This document shows, piece by piece, positions 31,974 to 40,839 of a stretch of 64,000 nucleotides of DNA. Made by a program: the position numbers and the translations under genes. The DNA comes from Streptomyces fulvoviolaceus (GTDB taxonomy: Bacteria; Actinomycetota; Actinomycetes; Streptomycetales; Streptomycetaceae). The stretch is taken from contig NZ_JOEY01000026.1 in NCBI RefSeq assembly GCF_000718165.1, positions 1-64,000 on the forward strand, read 5' to 3'. The notes beneath the pieces were generated by a model. The model was not told where the DNA came from. It ran no database searches and saw nothing but the letters and a program-made list of their open reading frames with translations. Within the stretch, counting starts at the first letter, position 1. Each line of letters opens with the position of its first letter.

Positions 31974-33317
31974 TCAGATGTTGCGGAAGCGGTTGATGCC
32001 GTCGATGTGCTTGGCGCGCATCTCCTCGTCGCGCACGCCCAGGCCCTCCTCGGGGGCCAGGCACAGCACGCCGACCTTGCCCTGGTGGAGGTTGCGGTGC
32101 ACGTCGTAGGCGGCCTGGCCGGTCTCCTCCAGGGAGTACACCTTGGACAGAGTCGGGTGGATCTTGCCCTTCGCGACGAGCCGGTTGGCCTCCCAGGCCT
32201 CGCGGTAGTTGGCGAAGTGCGAGCCGATGATCCGCTTCAGGGACATCCACAGGTAGCGGTTGTCGTACTCGTGGTTGAAGCCCGAGGTCGAGGCGCAGGT
32301 GACGATCGTGCCGCCCTTGCGCGTCACGTACACGGAGGCGCCGAAGGTCTCGCGGCCCGGGTGCTCGAAGACGATGTCGACGTCCTCGCCGCCCGTGAGC
32401 TCGCGGATGCGCTTGCCGAAGCGCTTCCACTCGCGCGGGTCCTGGTTGTGCTCGTCCTTCCAGAACTTGTAGTCCTCGGCGTTGCGGTCGATGATCGCCT
32501 CCGCGCCCATCGCGCGGCAGATGTCCGCCTTCTGAGGGCTGGAGACGACGCAGATGGGGTTGGCGCCGCCGGCCAGAGCGAACTGCGTGGCGTACGAGCC
32601 GAGGCCGCCGCTCGCGCCCCAGATCAGGACGTTGTCGCCCTGCTTCATGCCGGCGCCGTTGCGGGAGACCAGCTGCCGGTACGCGGTCGAGTTCACGAGC
32701 CCCGGAGCGGCGGCCTCCTCCCAGCTGAGGTGGTCCGGCTTGGGCATCAGCTGGTTGGACTTGACGAGCGCGATCTCGGCGAGGCCGCCGAAGTTGGTCT
32801 CGAAGCCCCAGATGCGCTGCTCGGGGTCGAGCATCGTGTCGTTGTGGCCGTCGGAGGACTCCAGCTCGACGGAGAGGCAGTGCGCGACGACCTCGTCACC
32901 GGGCTTCCAGGCGTTGACGCCCGGGCCGGTGCGCAGGACGACGCCCGCGAGGTCGGAGCCGATGATGTGGTACGGCAGGTCGTGCCGCTTGGTGAGCTCG
33001 CTGAGCTTGCCGTAGCGCTCCAGGAACCCGAAGGTCGACAGCGGCTCGAAGATCGAGGTCCACACGGAGTTGTAGTTGACCGAGGAGGCCATCACGGCCA
33101 CCAGGGCCTCGCCCGGGCCGAGCTCGGGCAGCGCCACCTCGTCGAGGTGGATCGACTTGCGCGGGTCCTTGTCGCGGGTCTCGAGACCCGCGAACATCTC
33201 CGTCTCGTCCTTGTGCACGGTGATCGCGCGGTACGACTCGGGGAGCGGCAGAGCGGCGAAGTCGGCCGGAGTCGAGTCCGGCGACTGGATCGCGTCCAGG
33301 ATGTCCTTCACGGTCAC
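31974..33317 (-). CDS. ccr: Crotonyl-CoA carboxylase/reductase
   Basis: A 447-residue NADPH-dependent medium-chain reductase that reduces crotonyl-CoA with CO2 fixation to (2S)-ethylmalonyl-CoA, the entry reaction of the pathway and a source of extender units for polyketides. Motifs include SSVNYNSVWTSIFEPLSTFG, LPYHIIGSDLAGVV, the nucleotide site IWGASGGLGSYATQ and FEHPGRETFGASVYVTRKGG. The CO2-binding residues of characterised Ccr (Asn, Glu, His) lie in conserved segments that look intact. It is the first gene of the cluster; 386 bp upstream probably hold its promoter. Confidence 0.95.
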   Translation of the reverse strand: MTVKDILDAIQSPDSTPADFAALPLPESYRAITVHKDETEMFAGLETRDKDPRKSIHLDEVALPELGPGEALVAVMASSVNYNSVWTSIFEPLSTFGFLERYGKLSELTKRHDLPYHIIGSDLAGVVLRTGPGVNAWKPGDEVVAHCLSVELESSDGHNDTMLDPEQRIWGFETNFGGLAEIALVKSNQLMPKPDHLSWEEAAAPGLVNSTAYRQLVSRNGAGMKQGDNVLIWGASGGLGSYATQFALAGGANPICVVSSPQKADICRAMGAEAIIDRNAEDYKFWKDEHNQDPREWKRFGKRIRELTGGEDVDIVFEHPGRETFGASVYVTRKGGTIVTCASTSGFNHEYDNRYLWMSLKRIIGSHFANYREAWEANRLVAKGKIHPTLSKVYSLEETGQAAYDVHRNLHQGKVGVLCLAPEEGLGVRDEEMRAKHIDGINRFRNI

Positions 33318-33703
33318 GGTGTTGCCTCCGGCGATACGCGTCCTGAGGGAGGGACGCTGAGGGTTACGTCGGTGTGCTGCTGAGGGTTTTGAGAAATGCC
33401 GTCGGTTCGGCGGTGGTGCTGTTCGGCAGCGCTTTGTGGCGCGGGAGGTTGCCTGTGACGCAGGCGTCCGGGCGCTCGGGCTGGGGGTCCCCCAGGCCTT
33501 TAGGGGGCACTGGGGGAGGCCTGAGGGGACAGCCGACGTGCGAATGGTCTCTGCACGCCGGCCGCCCGGACTCCTTCAAGGTATGACACCGCGTGTCACC
33601 CTGCAAGGCACTGAGTGCCAGAGATTGCTCTCAGATGAAATCTTTACGTAACAAATGAGCGATGATCGATCAAAGCTACCGGTGAGTAGGGATCAATCGG
33701 ACG
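33318..33703. other. Spacer upstream of ccr, no gene seen
   Basis: The 386 bp between ccr and the CdaR-like gene include the promoter region of ccr. GGGTCCCCCAGGCC and CTGGGGGAGGCCTGAGGGG (about 33486-33526) form a GC-rich inverted repeat capable of pairing, typical of Streptomyces intergenic DNA. The segment 33630-33700 is AT-richer (CTTTACGTAACAAATGAGCG). Small open frames on either strand have no ribosome binding site or Streptomyces codon bias. No operator was recognised. Confidence 0.5.
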
Positions 33704-34840
33704 CTATAGGACATCGGCCAGACAGGCCAGGTAGAGCGCCATCGCCGTACGCGGTTCGCGCACTCCGCGCCCGCTCAGCTCCTCGATCTTCGTCAGCCGG
33801 TACAGCAGCGTGTTGCGGTGGACGGCGAGCCGTTCGGCCGTACGGACGAGGTGGAAGCCGCACTCGGCCCACGCGACGAGCGTGTCCCGCAGCACCGGCC
33901 AGTCCTCGCGCTCGCGCAATCCGGACAGCAGGGCCGCCGCGTACCGGACGCGTTCCTGGCGCACCGCCGCGGCGACCAGTTGCGGCACCCGCAGCTCCGC
34001 CACGGCGAAGACACGCCGGTCCGGCTCCAGCCGGGTCCCGGTACGCAGTGCCATCGCCGCGTCCCGGTAGGAGCCGTGCATCCCGGCGACGCCCCGTCCC
34101 GGCTCGCCCACTCCCACGCGCGCGTCCAGCCCGTGCCGCTCGCGGACGCGGTCGACCAGCGCGGAGCACCGCTCGGCCGGCCCGTGCGCGGATCTCGGCG
34201 AGGCGTGCAGCACCGCGTACCGTCCGGCGGCGAGCTCCCCGGCCACGTCCTGCCCGCCGCCGAAGACCTCCCGCACGGTCCGCATCAACGACATCCGCGA
34301 GACCCCGCCCGCCCGCACGTCCAACACCACACAGGTGCGGGGCAGCCGCGGGTCCAGACCCAGCTCGGTGAGCCGCGCCTCGACCGTCTCGGCGTCGACG
34401 ACCTCGGGGTCGTAGAGCGCGATGTCCCGTACGCAGTCGTCGACCGCCCGCTCGTGCAGCAGCCGGGAGCGCAGCAGGGCCGCCTCCTCCAGGAGGATCT
34501 CGGTCTGCCGCTGCACCACGAGCCCGAACCGGCGTACCTCGTCCGGGTCGCCGGTCAGGCACACCGTGCCCACCGCCGCCGCGCCGACGATGATCGGCAG
34601 ACTCATCCCCGACAGCACCCCGCGCAGCCGCCGCGCCTGTTCGGCGGTGTGCGTGGCGGAGCGCCGGGTGCGCAGCACTTCGTACGAAGCCTCGTGGACG
34701 GTGCCGAGCCGGCCGGCGTCCCCGCAGCCGATGACCACCGCCTCGCGGTCGGTGATCAGCACGTTGAAGCCGGTGATCCGCCCGATGTCGCAGGCGATCT
34801 CCTGGGCCAGTTCAGGGGTGAGCACGTCGCCGACTGCCAT
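33704..34840 (-). CDS. CdaR-type regulator (diacid-recognition domain plus HTH_30)
   Basis: A 378-residue regulator. Residues 5-135 match the sugar-diacid recognition domain (LTPELAQEIACDIGRITGFN, VLITDREAVVIGCGDAGRLG, SGMSLPIIVGAAAVGTVCLT, VVQRQTEILLEEA). The end is a PucR-type HTH (DTLVAWAECGFHLVRTAERL, then AVHRNTLLYRLTKIEELSGR). CdaR regulators usually sense small carboxylic acids such as glycerate or glucarate. It is divergent from an MFS transporter and an amino-acid-oxidase-like enzyme (35000-37575), which it probably controls through the 159-bp intergenic region. Confidence 0.9.
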   Translation of the reverse strand: MAVGDVLTPELAQEIACDIGRITGFNVLITDREAVVIGCGDAGRLGTVHEASYEVLRTRRSATHTAEQARRLRGVLSGMSLPIIVGAAAVGTVCLTGDPDEVRRFGLVVQRQTEILLEEAALLRSRLLHERAVDDCVRDIALYDPEVVDAETVEARLTELGLDPRLPRTCVVLDVRAGGVSRMSLMRTVREVFGGGQDVAGELAAGRYAVLHASPRSAHGPAERCSALVDRVRERHGLDARVGVGEPGRGVAGMHGSYRDAAMALRTGTRLEPDRRVFAVAELRVPQLVAAAVRQERVRYAAALLSGLREREDWPVLRDTLVAWAECGFHLVRTAERLAVHRNTLLYRLTKIEELSGRGVREPRTAMALYLACLADVL

Positions 34841-34999
34841 GTACGGAACGTACAGGCGGCGGGCGTGAACACGGGAGACCGATCGTGCACTTCGTACGAT
34901 GACTCCGAGCTCCGGGATCTCTACCTTCTCTGGTCAACGGGCGGCCCGCACCCACCCCTCCACCACAGTCCCCCTCCCCAGGATCCCCAGGAGACGGTC

Positions 35000-36349
35000 A
35001 TGCCCGCTTCACTGGAGAAGTCCCGCCCCACCAGAACCAGTTGGCTCATCACCCTGTACGCCGGCGGCGGCGAGTTCTGCGACGGCTACATCCTCAGCAT
35101 CATCGGCGTCGCCCTCCCGCTCATCACCGGCGACTTCGGCCTCGGCTCCACCATGTCGGGGCTCGTCGGATCGGCCTCGCTGATCGGCATGTTCGTCGGC
35201 GGACTCGTCTTCGGATACGTCACCGACCGCATCGGCCGGCAGAAGGTCTACCTCCTCGACATCATGGCGTTCATCGTGCTGTCCGCCGCCCAGTACTTCG
35301 CGCCCGACCCCTGGACGCTCACGCTCCTGCGGTTCGCCATGGGCATCGCGATCGGCGCCGACTTCGCGATCGCGGGCACCATCGCCTCCGAGTTCGCGCC
35401 CCGGAAGTCCCGTGGTCCGCTGCTCGTCGTCATGGTCACCATGTGGTCGGTCGGGGCGGCCACCGCGTACGTCGTCGGCTGGCTGATGATGCGCTCCGGG
35501 CACGACGACTGGCGCTGGATGATGGCCAGCAGCGCGATCCCGGCCGCGCTGATCCTGCTGCTGCGGTTCGGCACGCCCGAGTCCCCGCGCTGGCTGATGA
35601 GCCAGGGGCGGACGGCGGAGGCCCAACAGGTCGTCCGCCAAATGCTCGGCCCGGACGCCGACTTGAGCGACCTGGAGGCCGAGACCACCACCCGCAGCCG
35701 CTACACCGACATCTTCCAGGGCGTCTATCTGCGCCGCACGGTCTTCGTCGGCGTCTTCTGGGCCTGCCAGCTGCTGCCGATCTACGCCATCACGACCTAC
35801 GAGCCGACCATCCTGACCTCGCTCGGACTGGAGCACGGCAACACCGCGTACCTGGGCGCGGTGGCGCTGCAGATCTTCTACATCATCGGTTCGCTCTCCG
35901 GGATCCTCTTCGTCAACAAGGGCCGCAGGCCCCTGCTGTTGTGGAGCTTCGCGCTGTCGGCCGTACCGCTGCTCGGACTCTCGCTGCTGGCCGACCCGAG
36001 CCCGGCCGCAGTCCTGGTGCTGTTCGCGGTGTTCGGCGTGGCGTCCTTCTCCAGCCAGTGCCTGCAGGCCATCTACCCGTCCGAGCTGTTCCCGACCGGC
36101 GTACGGGCCACCGCCAACGGCTTCGCGACCGGCGCCAGCCGTATCGGGGCCGCCATCGGCACCTGGGGCGCCCCCGTGGTCCTCGCCCACAGCACCCGTC
36201 TCGCCATGCTGCTCGGCGCGCTGATCTGCGGGGTCGGCTGGCTGGTGTCGTACCGGCTCGCCCCCGAGACCAGCGGCAAGAGCCTCGCGGAGTCGAGCGG
36301 CGACGGGACCACCGCCCCCTCCCTGCCTGCCGTGAAGGAGCTTTCGTGA
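35000..36349 (+). CDS. MFS metabolite:H+ symporter
   Basis: A 449-residue, 12-TM sugar/metabolite transporter. The A-motif loop reads GYVTDRIGRQKVY after TM2, TIASEFAPRKSRGPLL is the TM4/5 region, RFGTPESPRWLMSQGR follows TM6, and YPSELFPTGVRATANGFATG is typical of the MHS/sugar-porter-like families that import organic acids. The start behind AGGAGACGGTC is clear. It overlaps the downstream oxidase gene by 4 bp (GTGA), so the transported compound is probably the substrate of that enzyme. It is regulated by the divergent CdaR-type protein by inference. Confidence 0.9.
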   Translation: MPASLEKSRPTRTSWLITLYAGGGEFCDGYILSIIGVALPLITGDFGLGSTMSGLVGSASLIGMFVGGLVFGYVTDRIGRQKVYLLDIMAFIVLSAAQYFAPDPWTLTLLRFAMGIAIGADFAIAGTIASEFAPRKSRGPLLVVMVTMWSVGAATAYVVGWLMMRSGHDDWRWMMASSAIPAALILLLRFGTPESPRWLMSQGRTAEAQQVVRQMLGPDADLSDLEAETTTRSRYTDIFQGVYLRRTVFVGVFWACQLLPIYAITTYEPTILTSLGLEHGNTAYLGAVALQIFYIIGSLSGILFVNKGRRPLLLWSFALSAVPLLGLSLLADPSPAAVLVLFAVFGVASFSSQCLQAIYPSELFPTGVRATANGFATGASRIGAAIGTWGAPVVLAHSTRLAMLLGALICGVGWLVSYRLAPETSGKSLAESSGDGTTAPSLPAVKELS

Positions 36350-37575
36350 GGCCTGCTTCCGTCCTCGTCGTCGGCGGCGGTGTCGTCGGCCTGGCCTGTG
36401 CGCACTATCTCGGCCGGGCCGGGCTGAAGGTCACCGTGCTGGAACGGGACCGGCTCGGCAGCGGGGCCTCCCGCGGCAACGCCGGCGAGGTCTGCCCCGA
36501 CCTCGTCGAACCGCTGGGAGCGCCGGGCGTCGCGGTCAGGGCACTGACCGGGATGGTCAAGCCGGCCAGTCCCCTGTGGATCAACCCGGTACCGAGCATC
36601 CAGCTGGTCCGCTTCCTGGCCCGCCTCGGACTGCGCAGCACCGCCCGCCACTACGGCGCCGGGGCCGCGTCGCTCGCCGCGCTCGCCGAGGACACCTTCG
36701 AGCTGTTCGAGGAGTTGGAGGCGCTCGGTGTGGACGGCGGGGCCGAGAAGGACGGTTTCCTGTTCGCGTATCCGTCGTACGAGGACGCGGCGCACGGGCT
36801 GGCGGGCTTCCGCCGGCTCGGTGCGCCGGTCGGCGGTCTGCTGCGGGGGCCCGCCCTGTCCGAACGGGAACCGGCCCTGGGCCCTGCCGCCCACGCCGGG
36901 TTCCTCGTGGAGCGCCAATGGTCCCTGGATCCGGGGCAGTTCGTGGACACGCTCGCCGAGCGGCTGCGGCGGGACGGGGCCGAGCTGGTGGAGGGCGCGC
37001 GGGTCACGGGGGTCCGTGAGGACGGGCGAGGTGTTCAGGTGCGCACGAGCGCGGGGACGTACGGCGCGGACGCCGTCGTGATCGCGGCCGGGGTCTGGTC
37101 CCGCGAGGTGTGCCGCTCGCTGGGTGTACGGATCGATCTCGCCCCGGGCAAGGGGTACAGCTTCTCGGTCCTGGCCGAGCCGCTGCCGCGCCGCCTGGTG
37201 CACCTGGGCTCGGCCAAGGCGGTCCTCACGCCGCTCGGCAAGAGGGTCCGGGTCGCCGGGACGATGGAGTTCGACCGCGACCCGGACCGCTTCCGGCAGG
37301 GCCGCGTCGACGCCATCGTCACGGCCGCGCGGCCGTATTTGCCGGGCGCGGACTGGGACCGGCGCGAGCAGGAGTGGATGGGCCCGCGCCCGATGACCCC
37401 GGACGGCCTGCCCCTCATCGGCCCGCTGCCCGGCCGCCCGCGCATCCTCCTCGCCACCGGCCACAACATGCTGGGCCTGATGCTGGCCCCGGCAACGGGC
37501 CGCCTGGTGACGGGCTTGGTGACGGGGGAGGGGGGCGGGGAGCTGGCGGCGCGTTTCACGCCTATGCGGAGGTAA
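36346..37575 (+). CDS. FAD-dependent amino-acid dehydrogenase/oxidase (DadA-like)
   Basis: A 409-residue DAO-family flavoprotein. The start is the GTG at 36346 inside a GTGA overlap. The N-terminal dinucleotide-binding fold reads VLVVGGGVVGLACAHYLGRA, with the ribose-binding acidic residue in VTVLERD. The SGASRGNAGEVCP motif is that of DadA (normally GTSxxNAG). The C-terminal LPLIGPLPGRPRILLATGHN and MLGLMLAPATG completes FAD binding. DadA-type enzymes oxidise D-amino acids, proline or hydroxyproline derivatives; here coupling to an MFS importer and a CdaR regulator suggests catabolism of an imported amino or hydroxy acid. The exact substrate is unknown. Confidence 0.88.
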   Translation: MRPASVLVVGGGVVGLACAHYLGRAGLKVTVLERDRLGSGASRGNAGEVCPDLVEPLGAPGVAVRALTGMVKPASPLWINPVPSIQLVRFLARLGLRSTARHYGAGAASLAALAEDTFELFEELEALGVDGGAEKDGFLFAYPSYEDAAHGLAGFRRLGAPVGGLLRGPALSEREPALGPAAHAGFLVERQWSLDPGQFVDTLAERLRRDGAELVEGARVTGVREDGRGVQVRTSAGTYGADAVVIAAGVWSREVCRSLGVRIDLAPGKGYSFSVLAEPLPRRLVHLGSAKAVLTPLGKRVRVAGTMEFDRDPDRFRQGRVDAIVTAARPYLPGADWDRREQEWMGPRPMTPDGLPLIGPLPGRPRILLATGHNMLGLMLAPATGRLVTGLVTGEGGGELAARFTPMRR

Positions 37576-37604
37576 GCGGTACTGGCGAACTCCGAGCGCG
37601 ACAA

Positions 37605-37660
37605 GCGCCCCTCAGGGGCGCGGGGAACTGCGCGACCAGCCACGAACGGCGCCGCACCCG
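37605..37660. repeat. Common Streptomyces intergenic repeat
   Basis: A short hairpin (GCGCCCC, 3-nt loop, GGGGCGC at 37605-37621) leads into CGGGGAACTGCGCGACCAGC and CACGAACGGCGCC. GGGGCGCGGGGAACTGCGCGAC is a motif I recognise from intergenic regions across Streptomyces chromosomes, often between convergent genes. Here it separates the oxidase (stop 37575) from the TetR gene (stop 37684) and probably acts as a terminator. Confidence 0.65.
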
Positions 37661-37683
37661 ATTGACGACCCATCACGGCACTT

Positions 37684-38493
37684 TCAACGGTCCTTCAGGG
37701 CCTGCTCAATCGTGCGCATCACTTCGTCCAGCGGCGCATCGGTCCGAGCCACCGTCACCAGAACCTCCCCGTGCGTCGTGGCGGAGGCGGGCGCCGGCCG
37801 GGGCGTGCTCTCCCGGCCGGCCCCGATCCCCGAGATGAACGCCTTCCGCACGATCGAGAACGCGTGGTCCAGCTGCGTCTCCACGTCCCCCTGCCCCCCG
37901 GCCCGCAGCCAACGCCGCAGGACGTGGTTGTGGGCGGTGACCACGGCGGACGCGGCGACCTCCGCCAGCAGCGGATCGTCGTTCGCGTCATCGTCATGCG
38001 CGTGCTCGTCGAAGTGACCGAGGAGATACCGGGTGAAGAGACGCTCGTAGCGGGCCACCGACGCGATCTCCGCCTCGCGCAGAGTCGGCACCTCGCGCGT
38101 GAGCTTGTAGCGGGCGACCGAGATCTCCGGCCGGGCCGCGTACATCCGCATGACCTCCTTGATGCCCCGGCACACCGTGTCGAGCGGGTGCTCGTGCGCC
38201 GGGGCGGCGTTGAGCACGGCCTCCGCGCGGATCAACGTGTCGTCGTGGTCGGGGAAGATCGCCTCTTCCTTGGACCGGAAATGGCGGAAGAACGTGCGGC
38301 GCGCGACCCCGGCCTGGGCCGCGATCTCGTCGACGGTGGTCGCCTCGTACCCCTTGGTCGCGAACAGCTCCATCGCCGCGGCCGCCAGTTCTCGGCGCAT
38401 CTTGAGCCGCTGCGCGGCGGCGCGACTGCCTGCGGCACTTTCCGGCGCGTCGGGCGTGGCTGGTGTACGTGAGGACTTGGCGGGCTGGGACAT
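37684..38493 (-). CDS. TetR-family regulator
   Basis: A 269-residue repressor. The N-terminal HTH spans about residues 33-80 (RRELAAAAMELFATKGYEAT, TVDEIAAQAGVARRTFFRHF, RSKEEAIFPDHDD). The C-terminal ligand domain has no recognisable effector signature. An ATG at 38511 is an alternative start; a palindrome TGCGCA-N6-TGCGCA (38513-38530) overlaps the promoter/start region and may be its own operator. It lies downstream of the fused hydroxyacyl-CoA dehydrogenase and, across the inserted CdaR-MFS-DadA genes, near the ethylmalonyl-CoA cluster, so it may regulate acyl-CoA assimilation. Confidence 0.88.
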   Translation of the reverse strand: MSQPAKSSRTPATPDAPESAAGSRAAAQRLKMRRELAAAAMELFATKGYEATTVDEIAAQAGVARRTFFRHFRSKEEAIFPDHDDTLIRAEAVLNAAPAHEHPLDTVCRGIKEVMRMYAARPEISVARYKLTREVPTLREAEIASVARYERLFTRYLLGHFDEHAHDDDANDDPLLAEVAASAVVTAHNHVLRRWLRAGGQGDVETQLDHAFSIVRKAFISGIGAGRESTPRPAPASATTHGEVLVTVARTDAPLDEVMRTIEQALKDR

Positions 38494-38512
38494 GACCCGA
38501 ACGTACTGCATG

Positions 38513-38530
38513 TGCGCAGGGTAGTGCGCA
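38513..38530. promoter_or_regulatory. Palindromic operator candidate of the TetR gene
   Basis: TGCGCA, six spacer bases, TGCGCA: a perfect dyad just upstream of the TetR start, overlapping one alternative start codon's leader. TetR proteins typically bind such dyads and repress their own genes. Confidence 0.45.
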
Positions 38531-38542
38531 TGTCCGGGGGTC

Positions 38543-38565
38543 CCCCCGCCCTGTGCGGGCGGGGG
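38543..38565 (-). terminator. Hairpin between the dehydrogenase and TetR genes
   Basis: The 9-bp arms CCCCCGCCC and GGGCGGGGG enclose a 5-nt loop in the gap between the dehydrogenase stop (38630) and the TetR start on the minus strand. It probably terminates or attenuates the dehydrogenase transcript. Confidence 0.65.
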
Positions 38566-38629
38566 TCCTCCAGCGGGGTCGAGCAGTCCGCCCCACTCCG
38601 CGTCGTCTCTCAACCAGTCGCCCGTACGC

Positions 38630-40435
38630 TCAGCGCCGGGCATATTCGCGGAAGCCACGGCCCGTCTTCCGGCCGAGGCAGCCCGCGGCCACCAGGTGCT
38701 CCAGGAGCGGGGCCGGGGCGAGGCCCGGGTCGCGGAACTCACGGTGCAGGACCTTCTCGATCGCGAGGGAGACATCGAGCCCGACGACGTCCAGGAGCTC
38801 GAAGGGCCCCATCGGGTAGCCGCCGCCCAGCTTCATCGCCGCGTCGATGTCGTCGAGGGTCGCGTAGTGCTCCTGGACCATCTTGATCGCGTTGTTGAGG
38901 TACGGGAAGAGCAGGGCGTTCACGATGAAGCCCGCACGGTCACCGCAGTCGACCGCGTGCTTCTTGATCTTGACGCAGACCTCGCGGACCGTCGAGTGGA
39001 CGTCCTCCGCCGTCAGCACCGTACGGACGACCTCGACCAGCTTCATCGCCGGCGCCGGGTTGAAGAAGTGCATGCCGATCACGTCCTGCGGACGCGAGGT
39101 GGCGCGGGCGCAGGCGACGACGGGCAGCGAGGAGGTCGTGGTGGCCAGGACCGCGCCCGGCTTGCAGACCTTGTCCAGCGCCTGGAACAGCTGCTGCTTG
39201 ATCTCCAGGTCCTCGGCGACGGCCTCGACGGCCAGGTCGACGTCGGCGAAGGCGTCGTAGGAACCCGCCGCGGTGATGCGGTCCAGGGTCTGCGCGGCCG
39301 CCTCGGCGGTCAGCCGCCCCTTGTCGACGGAGCGCGCGAGCGACTTGCCGATACGGGCCTTGGCGACCTGCGCCTTCTCCTCGCTGCGGGCGGCGAGCAC
39401 GACCTCGTACCCGGCCTTGGCGAAGACCTCGGCGATGCCGGACGCCATGGTGCCGGAGCCCGCGACACCGACGGAGCGGACCGGACGGGCGGGGGTCCCG
39501 GTGCCGCCGGCGACGGGCGTCAGGGTGTCCGGCACGACCGTCGCGCTGCCCGGAGCCTCGTACGTGTAGAAGCCGCGGCCCGACTTACGGCCGCTCAGGC
39601 CCGCCTCGCTGAGCTGCTTGAGGACCGGGGCGGGGGCGTGCAGCCGGTCGTGGGACTCGGCGTACATGGCCTCCAGGACCGTGCGCGCGGTGTCGATGCC
39701 GATCAGGTCGAGCAGGGCGAGCGGCCCCATCGGCAGCCCGCAGCCGAGCCGCATCGCGGCGTCGATGTCCTCGCGGGAGGCGTACTTCGCCTCGTACATC
39801 GCGGCCGCCTGGTTGAGGTAGCCGAACAGCAGCCCGTCGGCGACGAATCCGGGCCGGTCGCCGACCGCCACGGGCTCCTTGCCGAGGTCGAGGGCGAGGT
39901 TGGTGACCGCGGTGACCGCGGTCGGCGCGGTCAGCACCGAGGAGACGACCTCGACCAGCTTCATCGCCGGCGCCGGGTTGAAGAAGTGCATGCCGAGCAC
40001 GCGCTCGGGACGGGCCGAGTCGGCGGCCAGGCGCGTGACGGAGAGGGCGTTGGTGCCGGTCGCCAGGATCGTCTCGGGGCGCACGATCCCGTCGAGCTCG
40101 CGGAAGATCTGGTGCTTGATCTCGTACGACTCCGGAACCACCTCGATGACCAGGTCGGCGTCGGCGGCGGTGCGCAGGTCGGTGGAGGTGCGGACGCGGG
40201 CGAGGACGTCCGCGCGCTCCTGCTCGGTCAGCCGGCCGCGCTCCACGGCGCGGGCGGTCGAGGCCTCCAGGGCGGCGACGGCCTGGGCGGCCGCGGCCTC
40301 GCTGATGTCGATGCCGACGACCTCGCGGCCGGCCTTGGCCAGGACCTCGGCGATGCCGGTGCCCATGGTGCCGAGACCGACGACGGCAATGGTCTTGAGC
40401 GGGGACAGAGGGGTGTCGGACAGGGGAGTGGCCAT
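38630..40435 (-). CDS. Fused double 3-hydroxyacyl-CoA dehydrogenase
   Basis: A 601-residue protein made of two complete 3-hydroxyacyl-CoA dehydrogenase units in tandem. Unit 1 (about 14-300) has NAD-binding VVGLGTMGTGIAEVLAKAGR and FFNPAPAMKLVEVVSSVLTA. Unit 2 (about 320-601) has VGVAGSGTMASGIAEVFAKA and FFNPAPAMKLVEVVRTVLTA, and each has its own C-terminal substrate domain ending GRKSGRGFYTY or GRKTGRGFREYAR. Such enzymes oxidise 3-hydroxybutyryl-CoA or related esters. With Ccr it would supply crotonyl-CoA metabolism (acetoacetyl-CoA to 3-hydroxybutyryl-CoA). The ATG has GGAG 8 nt upstream; a 404-bp leader with a palindrome precedes it. Confidence 0.92.
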   Translation of the reverse strand: MATPLSDTPLSPLKTIAVVGLGTMGTGIAEVLAKAGREVVGIDISEAAAAQAVAALEASTARAVERGRLTEQERADVLARVRTSTDLRTAADADLVIEVVPESYEIKHQIFRELDGIVRPETILATGTNALSVTRLAADSARPERVLGMHFFNPAPAMKLVEVVSSVLTAPTAVTAVTNLALDLGKEPVAVGDRPGFVADGLLFGYLNQAAAMYEAKYASREDIDAAMRLGCGLPMGPLALLDLIGIDTARTVLEAMYAESHDRLHAPAPVLKQLSEAGLSGRKSGRGFYTYEAPGSATVVPDTLTPVAGGTGTPARPVRSVGVAGSGTMASGIAEVFAKAGYEVVLAARSEEKAQVAKARIGKSLARSVDKGRLTAEAAAQTLDRITAAGSYDAFADVDLAVEAVAEDLEIKQQLFQALDKVCKPGAVLATTTSSLPVVACARATSRPQDVIGMHFFNPAPAMKLVEVVRTVLTAEDVHSTVREVCVKIKKHAVDCGDRAGFIVNALLFPYLNNAIKMVQEHYATLDDIDAAMKLGGGYPMGPFELLDVVGLDVSLAIEKVLHREFRDPGLAPAPLLEHLVAAGCLGRKTGRGFREYARR

Positions 40436-40839
40436 CGCGGACTCCAGGAATGAGGGTGACGACTGGGAACGCGCCCGGGTGCGCCGGGGGAGTCCGACCG
40501 AGGCCGAACCGGTCCGAAAGGCGCACCGGGTGCGTGAGAAGGAGTGCGGGTGTTGCCGGGCTGCGAGCGCACACGCCCGGTGCCGTCGGTGCGGGCGTGC
40601 ACACGCCCGAAGAGAACGGCGGAGATCGACCGGCCCTGTCCCAAAGCCGGGTCGTACTGCGGTACGTGAGGTACCGAACCGACCAACACTCGCGGTGGCT
40701 GCGTCACCAGGCCACCACAAGCAAATCCGCGAGTGGGTAACTCGCTCGTCTGAGCTTAACCCGTGGGTAACGAGCGCGCCAGCCCCCGAGTTTGTGATGT
40801 AGGTCCCGCGCCCCGGACGACACGCCTAATCTCGGCTTC
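40436..40839. promoter_or_regulatory. Divergent promoter region with a 17-bp palindrome
   Basis: A 404-bp spacer between the divergent dehydrogenase and HEAT-repeat genes. CGGTAC-GTGAG-GTACCG at 40660-40676 is a perfect 6-bp dyad with 5-nt spacer, a plausible repressor operator. CGTACTGC just upstream of it also occurs next to the TetR-gene dyad (38502-38509), hinting that both may be recognised by the same protein. Small open frames here lack ribosome binding sites. Confidence 0.5.

Noticed and set aside
33364..33606. 80-residue minus-strand open frame upstream of ccr
   Set aside because: Proline-rich low-complexity product with no ribosome binding site; it overlaps GC-rich inverted repeats typical of non-coding DNA.
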